Of a stretch of DNA of 64,000 nt, positions 30,364 through 42,954 are shown in pieces. The translations under genes and the position numbers were made by a program. Each line of letters begins with the position of its first letter. Positions within the stretch are counted from its first letter, which is position 1. Location: the NCBI GenBank assembly GCA_004794655.1, contig SMMW01000592.1, positions 1-64,000 of the forward strand. Reading direction: 5' to 3'. The notes under the pieces were generated by a model. That model was not told where the DNA came from. It searched no databases and saw only the letters and a list, made by a program, of their open reading frames with translations. Source of the DNA: Marisa cornuarietis (taxonomy: Eukaryota; Mollusca; Gastropoda; Architaenioglossa; Ampullariidae).

Positions 30364-33300
30364 GAAGATTTTTATAGTGCATATTCACACTCAAAGAGAG
30401 CATGCTCTTAGCGCTGAAAACAAGGAAGAGACATGGACTAAATGGATAGAACACAAGGGGCGTAAGAATAAACGACATTACTGACGACAAACAGAAAACA
30501 AAGATGGAAAACACAAAAAGACATCAGGTAACAGAACATAGAAATTATAGGGATTCTGCAGAGAAAGATGGGTAGAAAAGTAGCAAGAGCAGAAGGGGGA
30601 CGGTAAGAAGGACGAGCATTGTGTGGACTGTGTTAGGAGTCATGCTCAAGGAAGAGGTGCGTTTTCAGTGCAGATTTGAAGGATTCAGTTGTAGGAAGGT
30701 GGCGGATATGGACAGGGAGAGAGTTCCATTGTTTTGCTGCACAGTAACCAAACATCCTGTGACCATATGTTGTTGTTCTGTTGAGAGGAACAGCGAGGAT
30801 ACGGTCATCCGGCGAAGAGCGTAGTTGTCTGGCCAGAACGTAAGGGATGAGAAGTTCAGAGAAATAGTCAGGACAGGAGCCTGCAAAGAAATTAAAACAC
30901 AGCACAGACAGTTTGTACTGGATGCGAGAACGGACGGGTAGCCAGTGTAGAAAACGAAGGAGAGGAGTGACATGGTCCTGTTTCGTGGCTTTAAGCACCA
31001 GACGTGCAGTGGAGTTCTGTACTTTCTGGAGTCTCTCAATGAGGTAGTCAGGGCAGCCTGTCAGCAAGGAGTTGCAGTAGTCAAGTCGAGAAAGAACAAA
31101 CGCACAGACAAGAGTGTTGGTAGCTCGTGTAGTGAGAAAATGTCGGATGGCACTGATCTTACGGAGCTAAAAGTAGGCAGACTGACAGACAGCTGCTACA
31201 TGTCTATCGAGTGTCATGTCATCAGTGACAATAAATCCCAGATTCCTAACGGATGACGTGAAGGTGATATTGGTTTCGCCCACCTTGATGTGATTGGGCA
31301 GACTGACGAGCGACGGTTGATAAAGAGGGGCTGATAGAAAAATAAAAGAGACGATAAACGTTAACGAGAAACACAAGGAAGGAGAAATAAAGAATTAAGT
31401 GTTCTATGTCTTGACCAGACCATTTTTGCTGATACCAGGTGAAGCACCTTTGATGTCACCAATTTTAACTTGTGGTTGACAAAAGAGCACTTCTTGAAAG
31501 GTGGGTGGTAGGTAAGAGGACTGAAATAATCTAAATGCCCAGCTAGCTGTTTCGGTGTTTCTTTGCTGAAAACAACAACAGTCTCCGGGTACATATGGTA
31601 TTAAAAGAAAGGATCGATTAAAAACTAAAGAATGGGTTTTTCCTGAATTCACAAGACTGCTGACGTTTTATCACAGCAAACCAGTCTGCGCTATGAATAG
31701 AGGCCACTTAGAGACAAAGATTGGAGTTCACGAACTTAATCTTTGTTGTAGTGATGACTAGTGTTTAAGTGTTACCATCCGGTATCTTCTACAGTTTATT
31801 TTAACGACAATATTCTCACATGCATGGTAAATATGGCGGAAATTACGATTGATTTATTTAGTTCAACAGAAGCAAAACAAGATCCTTCAAATAAACCTGA
31901 CAGATTTAGTTGAAAAACTGATTTTAACATATTTAATATTATCTCATATTAACGATATAAAACAAAGGTTTGTAGCTGTTCACAGAATATAGTAGAATGT
32001 GTTCTCACTACTCAGTTTCCCAGTCTCTTATATGCAATGAAGTATTTTAACTCATTCTAAGGGTCAGCTTGCTGTATCAAGGCTTTTCGTGAGTTAAAGT
32101 TTCATAGCGTGCCTAGTGCATTTGGTCCACGTGATATAATTATCTTCTATGATATAATTTTCGGACGTACAGGAGATGGAGCAGCTCCTGTTATCGCTCT
32201 AGTCACTAGACTAGAGTCTAGTGCGCAATCTTCAGCGAACAAGGAAGTAACTCAGTTTTAAGTTCAGTAACGTTATCTCCTTCGTCAGCTGACAGGTTTA
32301 CTTTTTTTTTTGGATTAAAGCATTTGATGTCAGTGCATGTAAACTGGGTTTCAGTATTTACTCATTGAACACTGAATGGAAAAGTAAGAAATAATGATAA
32401 AAGTGCAAGTGTTAGGTCTTAAACCCATGCGGACACATACCAGATAACTAACGAAGTGGAGACTTAATGGAATGACGTATCATGCTTTCAACTCCGCCAT
32501 TGTCGGTCCCAAGCCTGGATGAGAAAGGAGGAGGGTTGGGCATAGGGCTAGCAACCCTATCCCATAAAAAAACTTTATGTTACGGAAACGACAGTTAGAG
32601 AAGTTACTTCATCTGGTAGAAGGAGTGAAGCAGACCAGGCAACTGGCCCTATGACGGCAAGGGATCAAAGCCAAAAGAAAGTCTCTGGCCTGACAGCGGA
32701 GCTCCTGACACCAAAACATCATTTGCGAATCAGTTGGTTGCTGGAATGTATGGACTTTACTCCAGACAGGAAGGCTTTTACAAACAGTTAAGAAATGAAC
32801 AGCTACAACCTCACAATGCTCGCAGTGGCCAGATGGACAGGCACAGGAAAACCATTATCTGGTCTGGCAGGCAAGACAACCACCACCATGAAGGAGTCGC
32901 CCTTATCATCAGCAGGAAACATGCAAATGCCATCTTACAGTGGAAGCCCATAAATGAACGCCTACTCTACGTGAGGTTCAACTCCAGGTTCACAAAACTA
33001 TCTACTGTAGTAGCCTATGCCCCCATTGACAACGCTGACAAAGGGGAAAAAGACAAATTTTATGGTGCACTTCAAGCGGTTTTAGACGACATCCCCAAGC
33101 ATGATTTGATGCTCCTCATGGGCGATTTTAACGCAAGAATAGGCAGCAAAAACGAGAACAGAGAAAGAGTCATGGGGCGGCATGAAACTGGAGAACTTAC
33201 TGACAATGGTGAGAGACTCGTTAGTCTGTGTGAAGAAAACGGTCTTATTATTGGTGGTGCTCTGATTTGCGCATAAAACAATCCACAAACTAACCTGGAC

Positions 33301-36300
33301 ATCACCTGATGGAAGGACACAAAGTCAGATAGATCACATCATCATCATCATCAGCAAATGGAGACACTCCCTGCAAGACGTGCAAGTCAAGCGAGGAGCA
33401 GACGTTGGCAGTGACCACCACCTATTAATTGCAAAGTTGAAACTGAAGCTGAGAAAATATTGGACAGAAAAGAAACCAGCGCATGGACATGGCCAAACAC
33501 AGAGAGCCAGAAATCAAAAAGGCCTTCGGCATTGCATTGAAAAACAACTTCAGCATCCTCCGAGATGAAGCAGCAATAACGATCGATTACTTTAACAAAC
33601 CCACATTAGAAGCAGCAAAAGACACCATTGGCTACAGGACAAGCCCCAAAATGTATGGATATCTGTGCACACATGGCACTTGACAGAAGAAAGGAAAGAG
33701 ATGAAGAGGAAGCTCCTGAACACGAAGTCCCCCATGTTGAAAGAGAGGACTGCAGCCCAATACAGGGAACTAGACAAACAGATCAAGTCCTCCTCAAGGA
33801 GAGATAGGCGACAGTATATAGAACAGCTCGCAGCTGAAGCCGAGGCAGCAGCTGAAAGGAAAGACATGAAGGCGACCTATCAAAACATATGGAAGCTACG
33901 AGGTGACCGAAGGCACAACCAGGACCTTTCGGTTAAAAGAGCAGATGGCACACCCATCACTGAAGAGCGAGCGAAACTGAAGAGTTGGGGGGAACATTTC
34001 CAACATATTCTTAACCAGCCAGACCCATCAGTGCTACCGGAAATCATCGAAACAGAAGAAGATCTAGATATCAACACTGGACCCATTGCACTACAAGAAA
34101 TTAAGGAAGCCATTCACAAAACAGAGCGGTAAGGCGCCAGGAGGGGATGGTATATGAGCTGAAATGCTGAAAGCAGAAGAGCAAGAGACACCACGTATCC
34201 TACAAACAGTCCTCCAGGAGATCTGGGACAGTGAAGAAATCCCTGCCGAGTGGAGAAAAGGTGTTATAGTCAAGATACCGAAGAAAGGAGACCTCTGTGA
34301 CTGTAATAACTGGAGAGGCATCACATTGCTATCCGTCACCAGCAAACTTTTTAGCCGTATAATTCTACAGCGCATTACAACAACAGTAGACTCAATACTC
34401 CGACAAGAACAAGCTGGCTTCCGAAAAGGACGATCATGCATGGACCATATCTATCTAAAGGTATAATCTGTGGTCTAGCTGACTGTGTAACGAGCCGGAC
34501 ATTTCTTTCTCCCACACAACGGCACTACGGAACGTAGCAGCAATCGCCGCAAAACAATAATCCACAAAGCTACTCTCCCACCAATATTCGTGCATCACAC
34601 TCTACGCCTGTTCCAAATATAAATTAACAATTGTTTTTCGAGGCGCCCACACCACATCGTCTAGGTTTTGACATAACTGACATAAGTGTACCCACACTTC
34701 TACCAGCTACGTGAACAACAAAAGTATTGCGCGACTTACCCCAAGCAGATCATTTAGCTTCATAGTCCCCGGATTCCAGCCCCTAATTTCGTCCAGTTCA
34801 TTATTTAAGCACCAAATCATTTTCTGTCTACAGATTAAAACTAGTAAAGTTATGGTACGCAACACTATCACCCCCCCCACCCTTTCGATTCAGCCGCTTT
34901 AAGCCATAGACCATAACAGAACCGGTTGTGACACTCAACATTTTGGGATAAAATTTGTGATGACTATCAATGTCATTGCAGTCACAAACTACGTCTGTGC
35001 TAATAGAGAATGAATATTATTTTAGCAGTTATGTAGAGAAAACGTTCTTGGGGAAAATTAAAGAATAAAATGTTGCAGCTGGTCATAAAGAGTGTCAGTC
35101 TCTGATCAAAGCTGGCGAGTCAAGTCCCTAAAATCTTTTTTTCTTGACACAGACGCAGAAGAAACTCCTGTCCGACTCCGCGATGGTGACGGGCCTAATG
35201 AAGGACGAGTGGAAATCTTCAAGCATGGAGTCTGGGTCAGTCTTTGTCGTCCATTGGTCTCAGGATACGTAGCGGAGGTAATTTGTGGACAGCTGGGCTT
35301 TTCCAGGTAAGAATGTCTTATTTTGCAAAGAAACTGAACATGCTGAATTCAAATGGTAGTGAAAAATTATTTCCAGACAGACGAAGTGAACCGGTTTAAT
35401 GTAATTTACAAAGTGTAACATCAGCTACGCATTTAATATATCAAATATACAAATAATATAATAGTTATTTATCAATATTTTATTTAGAACATAATTATTT
35501 GAATTACTTTATACTTATGACAGGTGTTTACTAAACATTAGCACTATCCTCATCAGTATTTATGTTGAAAAAGGTAACGGTACCTTACATCGAAAGACTT
35601 AATGTGACTGTCGGTGTTTGGTAAAATATTTGTTTTAATGAGTAAGAAGTTATAAAGCTTAGAATTTCTATGCTTGTCTGTGTGAGACGCACAGTGAAAA
35701 TTGTGCACTAACAGAACATCGCAGCCATCAAAGAACAATTCTGTTCGAAATGTTGCCATCATATTCTCATTTTCCTAACCATTGGAGTCAGCGTTGCTAC
35801 CTGCGAAAGAAGCTTCTACAAGTTGAAGCTAATCAAGAACTATCTGCGATCCACAATGAGCAATTTACAATTGACAAATCTTGCCATTTTGTCAGTCGAG
35901 CAAGACATCGTCAATAGGATTGATTTTGATAGAGATTAATATCTTTGCTAGTCAATAGGTTAAAACATTCATGATTCTGTGCTTCAAATATAACTTATAG
36001 GTTAACATTACTAAAGAAAAAATAAACTTTTTGCTTTTAAAAATGTTGTAGTATTATTATTATTGTGGGGGCATCAACGGCAGGTCCGCACCAGGCAGCA
36101 AATACCCTAGCGATGTCACTGCTGAATATAAATATATTTCTTACTACTCATTCGTGTGTTTGTGTCTATGTTCGTGCGTCGTGTGCAGAGCCGGGGCCGA
36201 GATGTACTATGGATATTCCTACGGACCAGCACCTGGAGAAACATACAGGGGAAGTGTATCCTGCAGTTATATCAATTCAAACTTCTCCGACTGTGCGTTT

Positions 36301-39300
36301 GGAGCAGAAACTACAAGCTGTGACCCACAAGACGCCCTGGGAATCAGCTGCAACACAAGTTTGTATCATGTACCGACAGTTTCGCCAGCGGAGATAGTGT
36401 GAATGAAATGAAAATGTTGAACAATCGCTTAGGGTCTATAAGTCAAATTAGACTAATGGACCGAGGATTGCACCTGGATAATGGGTGAGCTGAAGCCGTA
36501 TGATAATTAGGTGTGTCTGTACACAAACATAACCTTACAAGTTTGACCTGTTTCTATGCAATTTTATCTAGTCATAAGTGTTTGAATATGACCAACTTTT
36601 AATTCTGCTGGCACAAAATAATTATAATGAATATAAATGCGTGATTTGTATAGCATGTACTCACGCTCGTAAGAAGCATTCTCTTAGTGCTTGAGAAAAA
36701 AAAACAAGACACGGACAACGTTCGAAGGAACGGAAGGATTGATAGCAATACTGATGGCAAATAAAAGATAAATATAGAAAACGTACCGAATAATAAGGTA
36801 ACAAGGACTAAGAATGTGATTCAGCAGAGGGAGACGAGGAATAAGTAGCAATAAACGGAAAAGGGAGAGGGGTGAAAAGGAGAAACATTCTGTGGACTGT
36901 CGCTAGGAGTAATGAACAAGGAAGAGCGTGTCAGTAATGTAGAATTTAGCCTATTTTCACTATTTATTTTGCATCTTATCATAAACAAACAACACCATTT
37001 GACAGAAAAAAAACAATTATTTTTCCTTCATATCTTAATGTTCTAAATACAGTAATAAAAACTGTACAGTGTCGAAAAGTGAAGAAAATTTCACAAAACT
37101 TTGTCACTAACACAGCAGTTCATTCATGTCGGAATACCTAGTGTTACATATTATATCACACTAGACACCAAGCAGGTAATTGGCCACATGGATGTGTGTC
37201 CATTTATTGCTGTTCAAAGTACGACCACTCTTACGATTTTTCTAACCTTAAGGCACAAGCGCATTTCCAAACATCCGCCTGGTTGGAGGAAATTCGTCGT
37301 TTGAAGGACGCGTGGAAGTCTTTCGCAATGGCGTGTGGGGAACAGTGATATACAAGGATGATCTCACAGGCACCATTGCTGCTAATGTTATCTGCCGACT
37401 CCTTCACGGAAATACGTAAGTTTTTTTTGTTTTGTTTTGTTTTGTTTTTGATATGAATCTATTTCTGTCAGACACGCAGCTCTGTAAACATAGATGTAGT
37501 AAACAAAGTTTAAATATGGCCAATAAGGTTAAGATCTTATGCATGTGCTTGATAAGAATCTGTCTTGAATCCATTTTAAATGTTTTTGATAAACTGATAA
37601 GCTTCATCAGTAATAAACCGGGAAAGGGAAAAGCAAGTTCTCATTCTCATTCCCGTAGGATGTGGAGAACATTTAACAGAAAGAATTTTTTTAAAAATCC
37701 CATCTATACTGTGCCAATCGGTCATACAATAGAATAATATACTTTTTTTCAATTTAAGATGAAGATGCTGTGATGTAATGAAAATAATGGATATATGCTC
37801 ATTTGTAGGTTTGGTTTGATCTTTAATCTACTTGTACATTTTTTAAGTCAATCTTTTCTTTATCTATTGCACATTTTTTTATCTCGCTCGCTTGGGGATT
37901 TTTGTGTCTATGGTTATTATCACGTCACGTGCCCCTTCTCTCACGCGTGCGCTTACATACACCTGCTCTACTCCATAAAATACAAGATAGTAGTGCCTTT
38001 ACTTGCTCTGTCAACATTTAATAACATGTAATATAAAGCTTCTCAAACTCACGCACCGATAATACCATCACCACACACTCACTTCCTCCCTACCACACCA
38101 TGAAACTGTTCCGTCTTGTTCTGGCATACACATTACAGTCACCAGCCTGGTGTTTGAGGTAGGTCCTCCCATGAACACTCTGAGTTCCGTTAATCCCATT
38201 CGACCCAGATGGAGCGCCCCAACTTTCGACGCCCTCTAAAACACTTATTCCATGAACCGAGTAAACACAAGGTGGTGTCTGGAGTACAATTCTCGTCGAA
38301 CTAAAAACCTCCGCCTGCGTCTGTTTCCGAAGGGTTGGTCCTTGCCAACGGTTCGTTTCTGCGGTGAGCACTGACTTTTTGCTCCACCTCCAAAAGTTGT
38401 GCCAAAATTATAAATGTACATTAAAAATTCTAAAACAAGGGTTTCGAAAACCCAACGTTCGAAAGAAAGGATAAATTTTTACAAACAGAAGAACTGTTCA
38501 TACCGTGTCTCTGCATTAAGCGTGTTTCCTCGCGAAGTGAGACCATCATAAATATATCGTTTCAATTCATCCTCCTAGAAACTTCCAATCGCCCACGCGT
38601 CCACACACTCATTCTCATTGTCACGTGCGATACGCTGTGTCGCAGTCACAGACTGACCTGTGAGATTCTCTCGAGGTCACAGTCTTGACATATATTGCAT
38701 GGGTTAGTTTTGAGAAAGGGTTTGTGTGTATCCTGGCTAGGTTACGATCAAACTGAATGGTTTGCATTTTTTGCAGATATCGGTAGATATGCGCGATATA
38801 AAACTAATCTATAAATAACAGCCTACAAACCCACCCCGTTAATTAATTATCCACTACGATTCGCACCTGCGATTAACGAGCGCCCCTAACAGTGTACTAC
38901 GTCACACTAGTGCACCATTCACAACACTGGCAGCAGTCAACACCAAACAGAGAGAGAGAATGAGCGACAGTTGGCAATATTAGGATGCTGAAAGTCTGCA
39001 ATTCTCGTCGTTCTGGAAAAGTGCTACTTTTGCACGAGAAATGCTGACTCTCAACTTCCAAATAATCCGAACTATCGCTCATTCTCTCTCTCTCTCTCTC
39101 TGTTTGGTGTTGACTGCTGGCAATGTTGAGATTAGTGCACTAGCGTGACGTAGTTGATCGAAGGTGCGAATCGCCAACTTTGCTAGTGGATAACTAACGG
39201 ATTGGTTTTGGAGGCTAAAATGTACAGGTTAGGTTTATATCGCCTATTTCTACCGACATCTGCAAAAAACGCAAACCATTCAGGTTGGTCTTTAAAGAGT

Positions 39301-42300
39301 CAAGAATGACTCTGCTCCCTGGACTATCATTCTGGCCACCCAGTCTTCTCCTTTATTGTCCATAAAGGGTGCTTTTATTTCAGGATCCACAAGAATTTTG
39401 TCTACCACCAGATTTTTTTCTGGTGTTTAGACTTTAAAAAAGTGTTGGTATCCAAACCTAAACTGTGAAAATGAGAAACAACACAAAAGCAATAGATTCA
39501 CGCGTTTATTTTATATATGTGTTCAAAATATCATACAAACTTCTCTCAACATCAAAGCATTTTGCAAACTAATTTATTATAGTTCTTTCTATGAGAATGT
39601 CATCACTAAAATATGTCCCCAGTCACTGAAAAAATAGTAAAACATAAAATATTAACAAATGGGCAAATCGTTCTTTCAGGCTACTGATAACGTGCTTTCG
39701 GAAAGTGGAGGCAGTTTATGCGATGACCGCCTTTAATAAACATTAAATCCTAGGCTCGTGTAGTTCGTGTAGTTTTGACCAGTTATCTCAGAGAAGCCAC
39801 CCTTGTAATCATCATTATTAAAGAAGTATTTACTCACTTGGCAGTGAGCACTTTGCGTTTCACAAGAGTACATCAAAAAAGACATTAAATTGGAAAATAA
39901 CCTTGTAGAACAAAATGACAATGAATGTAAAGATTTGTTTAGTTTACTTTTGTGTGTGTGTTTTTTTTTCACAGTTCAAGATTTTATGTGTGTGGTAATC
40001 CCATGGTGTACGTAACGAGACGATTGTCCTATAAAAATGAATTTTTCTCATTAAACGCTTATAGTTATGGACTTTACTCTTGTTGCAGCTATGGTGGGTC
40101 TGTGATCTCAAAACAAGAATCGGCAATTCGTTTTGACATAGCAAAACACAGAGCCATTGTTATGCAAAACATTGCCTGCAATGGAAAAGAAACAAATATA
40201 TTGGACTGCTCCTATGAAATAGGCTTAAAAGGGAGTATTCCTAATTATTATGATCCTGACCATCATGAGGACGATCTCGCTGTTGTCTGCAATAAAGGTT
40301 CGTCGTAAATTTTATCTGTATTATTCACTTTTCATAAATCGTCCTGCTATAAGATTGTTTATCTAATTAAATATACTCACGAAGCATAAAGTTGTGAATG
40401 TACGGGCAAGACTCAAAGAAGCGGAGGGGTATTTTAACTAGACACAGTTTCCAGGCACATCCCCCAAACTCCACTGAATGTGTGAAACATTTCTTTAACA
40501 AATTAATTTTTTAAAACATCGAGCAAAATGTAATCAACAAAAGCATCCCTCACTTTTGCATGCTGCTGAGAACAGTTATCAGCCAATCGGCTTGTGTGAT
40601 CGTTCTGACTCTCACAAAAATGGTACCAACAGCTACTGACTCAACTTTCTCCCAGACTCTCGTACATACTGTGGAAACAAAGAGCGACTTAGTCTAGCTG
40701 ACTGTGTAACGAACCGGACATCTCTCTCTCTCTCTCTCTCCCAGACTATGGCACCACGGTAACCTGTTCCAAACAAAAAGAACAAACATTTACCGGCGCG
40801 TTGTCTGGGTTAAGAAATAACTGATAATAGTGGACCCACACTTCTACCAGCTGAGTGAACAAAAACCTATTGCGCGACTTACCCCAATCAGATCATCCAG
40901 CTTCATTGTCCCCAGATCCCAGCCCCTAATTTCGTCCATTCTGCCCTTTAAGCATAATAGAGCATAATAGACGAGGTTGTGAAATTTTGTAATAAAATTT
41001 GTTATATCTTTCAATTTCATTGGAGTCACAAAATACGTCTGTACTAATAGAGAATGAGTATTATTTTAGCAGTTTTGTGAAGAAAACGTTCTTGGGGAAA
41101 ATTTAAGAGTGAAATGTTGTAGCTGGTCATAAAGAATGTCAGTCTCTAAGTTAAGCCCCCAAATTATTTCTTCTTGACACAAGAAACTCCTGTCCGACTC
41201 CGCGATGGTGACGGGCCTAATGAAGGACGAGTGGAAATCTTCAAGCATGGAGTCTGGGTCAGTCTTTGTCGTTCATTGGTCTCAGGATACGTAGCGGAGG
41301 CAATTTGCGGACAGCTGGGATTTTCCAGGTAAGAATGTCTAACTTTTGTAAAGAAAATAAACATGTTGAATTCAATGGTGGTAAAAATTATTTCCAAACA
41401 GTCGGAGTGAAACGGTTTAATGTAATTTACAGAAAAGGTGTAACATCTGCTACGCTTTAATATACAAAAATATACAAATAATACAACAGTTAAGTATCAA
41501 ACATTTTTAGAAAGTAATTTTTTGACTTACTATATACTTATTGTAGGTGTTAACTAAATAACAGCAGTTTCCTCATCAGTATTTATGTTGAAAAAGGTCA
41601 CGATACCTTACATCGAAAGACTTAATGTGACTGTCCTTGTTTGGTAAAATATTTGTTTTAGTGAGTAAGAAGTTATAAAGCTTAGAATTTATATGCCTAC
41701 CTGTGTGAAAAGCACATTGAACATTCTGCATTAACAGAACTTTATGAATCTTTACATTCATGACTGTATGCAATTGCGTGTGTGGGGGTCTATATACTTC
41801 TGACTGAATATCAGTTGCGAAGCAAGGGTGGTGCGGTTGGTGTGGGCCGCACCAAGCATCAGACAAAAGTTTTAGGTAAGGGGCATCCAATGCATCAGAT
41901 TTGTTGGGGGGGGGAGTCGTTTACTTCATTCTGTTTTGCAAAAGAAGAGTGCAGAATGCCTAATGCGCATATTTTAGTGCCTGACTACTACTACTTTCTA
42001 TCGAACGCATCATTGTAAGCGCTTTGGGCACCAGTTTTAACCGAAACCAGTAACGCACAGGGTCACCTTCAGATACAATGACTATACATCAGGGATTGCA
42101 CTTTTAAAATAAAAGTGCTGAAAACTTTTCTGACCGATAGTAGAGACAGAATGGCCGATACAAGTGTAAACTTTGTAGAAAGCATGTGCTTGGAGCTTGG
42201 TATCTCCACGGAGCCTGTAAGATGTATTCGTCTAAAAAAAACAATGGCTGCAGAAGAAAGTGCTGATGCTGGTCACTCCTTCAAGAACAAAAATCTGTTC

Positions 42301-42882
42301 TTAGACGGACAGAGTCGTTCATAAAATAACGAGTTCATCTGAACAGCTTTAATGAAGTATGAATCTCTCTCCTGCACAACTGTTGGACGCCGAATCAATC
42401 TCCATCATGCTCCTGACGACATCCACAAGCTTGAGTTCATTCTTGAACGGAAGCGACTTTAAAAGTTTGTTGAGGCTTCTTCAGAAAAGGCAGCCATTAA
42501 AGAACAAGGTCCTTTCGAACTTTTGAATTTTATTTACCAGCTTAAGTGATTCCGTTCCAAACATCGCCATTATATTTTGCATTTTCCTAACTATTGAAGT
42601 AAGCGTTGCTACCTGCGAAAGAAGCTTCTTAAGGATTAAGCTAATCAAGAACTTTCTGCGATCCACAATGAGTAATTCACAATTGACAAATCTTGCCATT
42701 TTGTCAGTCGAGCAAGACATCGTCAATAGGATTGATTTTGATAAGTTGATTAATAGCTTCGCTATATAAATGCTCGTAAAGTGTGTCTGTAGTCTTTAGG
42801 TTAAAACATTCATGATTCTGTGCTTCAAATATAACTTATAGGTTTACATTATTAACGACAAAAATAAAGTTTTTGCTCTTAA

Positions 42883-42954
<72 letters not shown>

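Larger units (their letters stand above)
27203..35152 (+). other. Gene B intron 1
   Basis: This 8-kb intron holds a CR1-like LINE (30333-31325), a second copy of the gene B upstream region and an RTE-like LINE. From 27203 to 29770 I see nothing supportable except a CT run near 29285-29302 and a retroelement-like 3' end near 29305-29365. Confidence 0.6.
34473..40431 (+). repeat. Segmental tandem duplication, unit 1 (SRCR1-SRCR2)
   Basis: From gtctagctgactgtgtaacg to gaagcggaggggta this block aligns with 40692-48093 in exons and introns alike, including a hAT remnant, a CR1-like fragment and a fold-back element. It contains exons B2-B5. Its outer exon phases are 1-1, so duplication inserted two whole SRCR modules in frame. 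Confidence 0.92.

Noticed and set aside
38090..38371. 93-codon minus-strand frame in gene B intron
   Set aside because: No recognised domain, not conserved in unit 2, no splice context. Kept only as an unexplained stretch.
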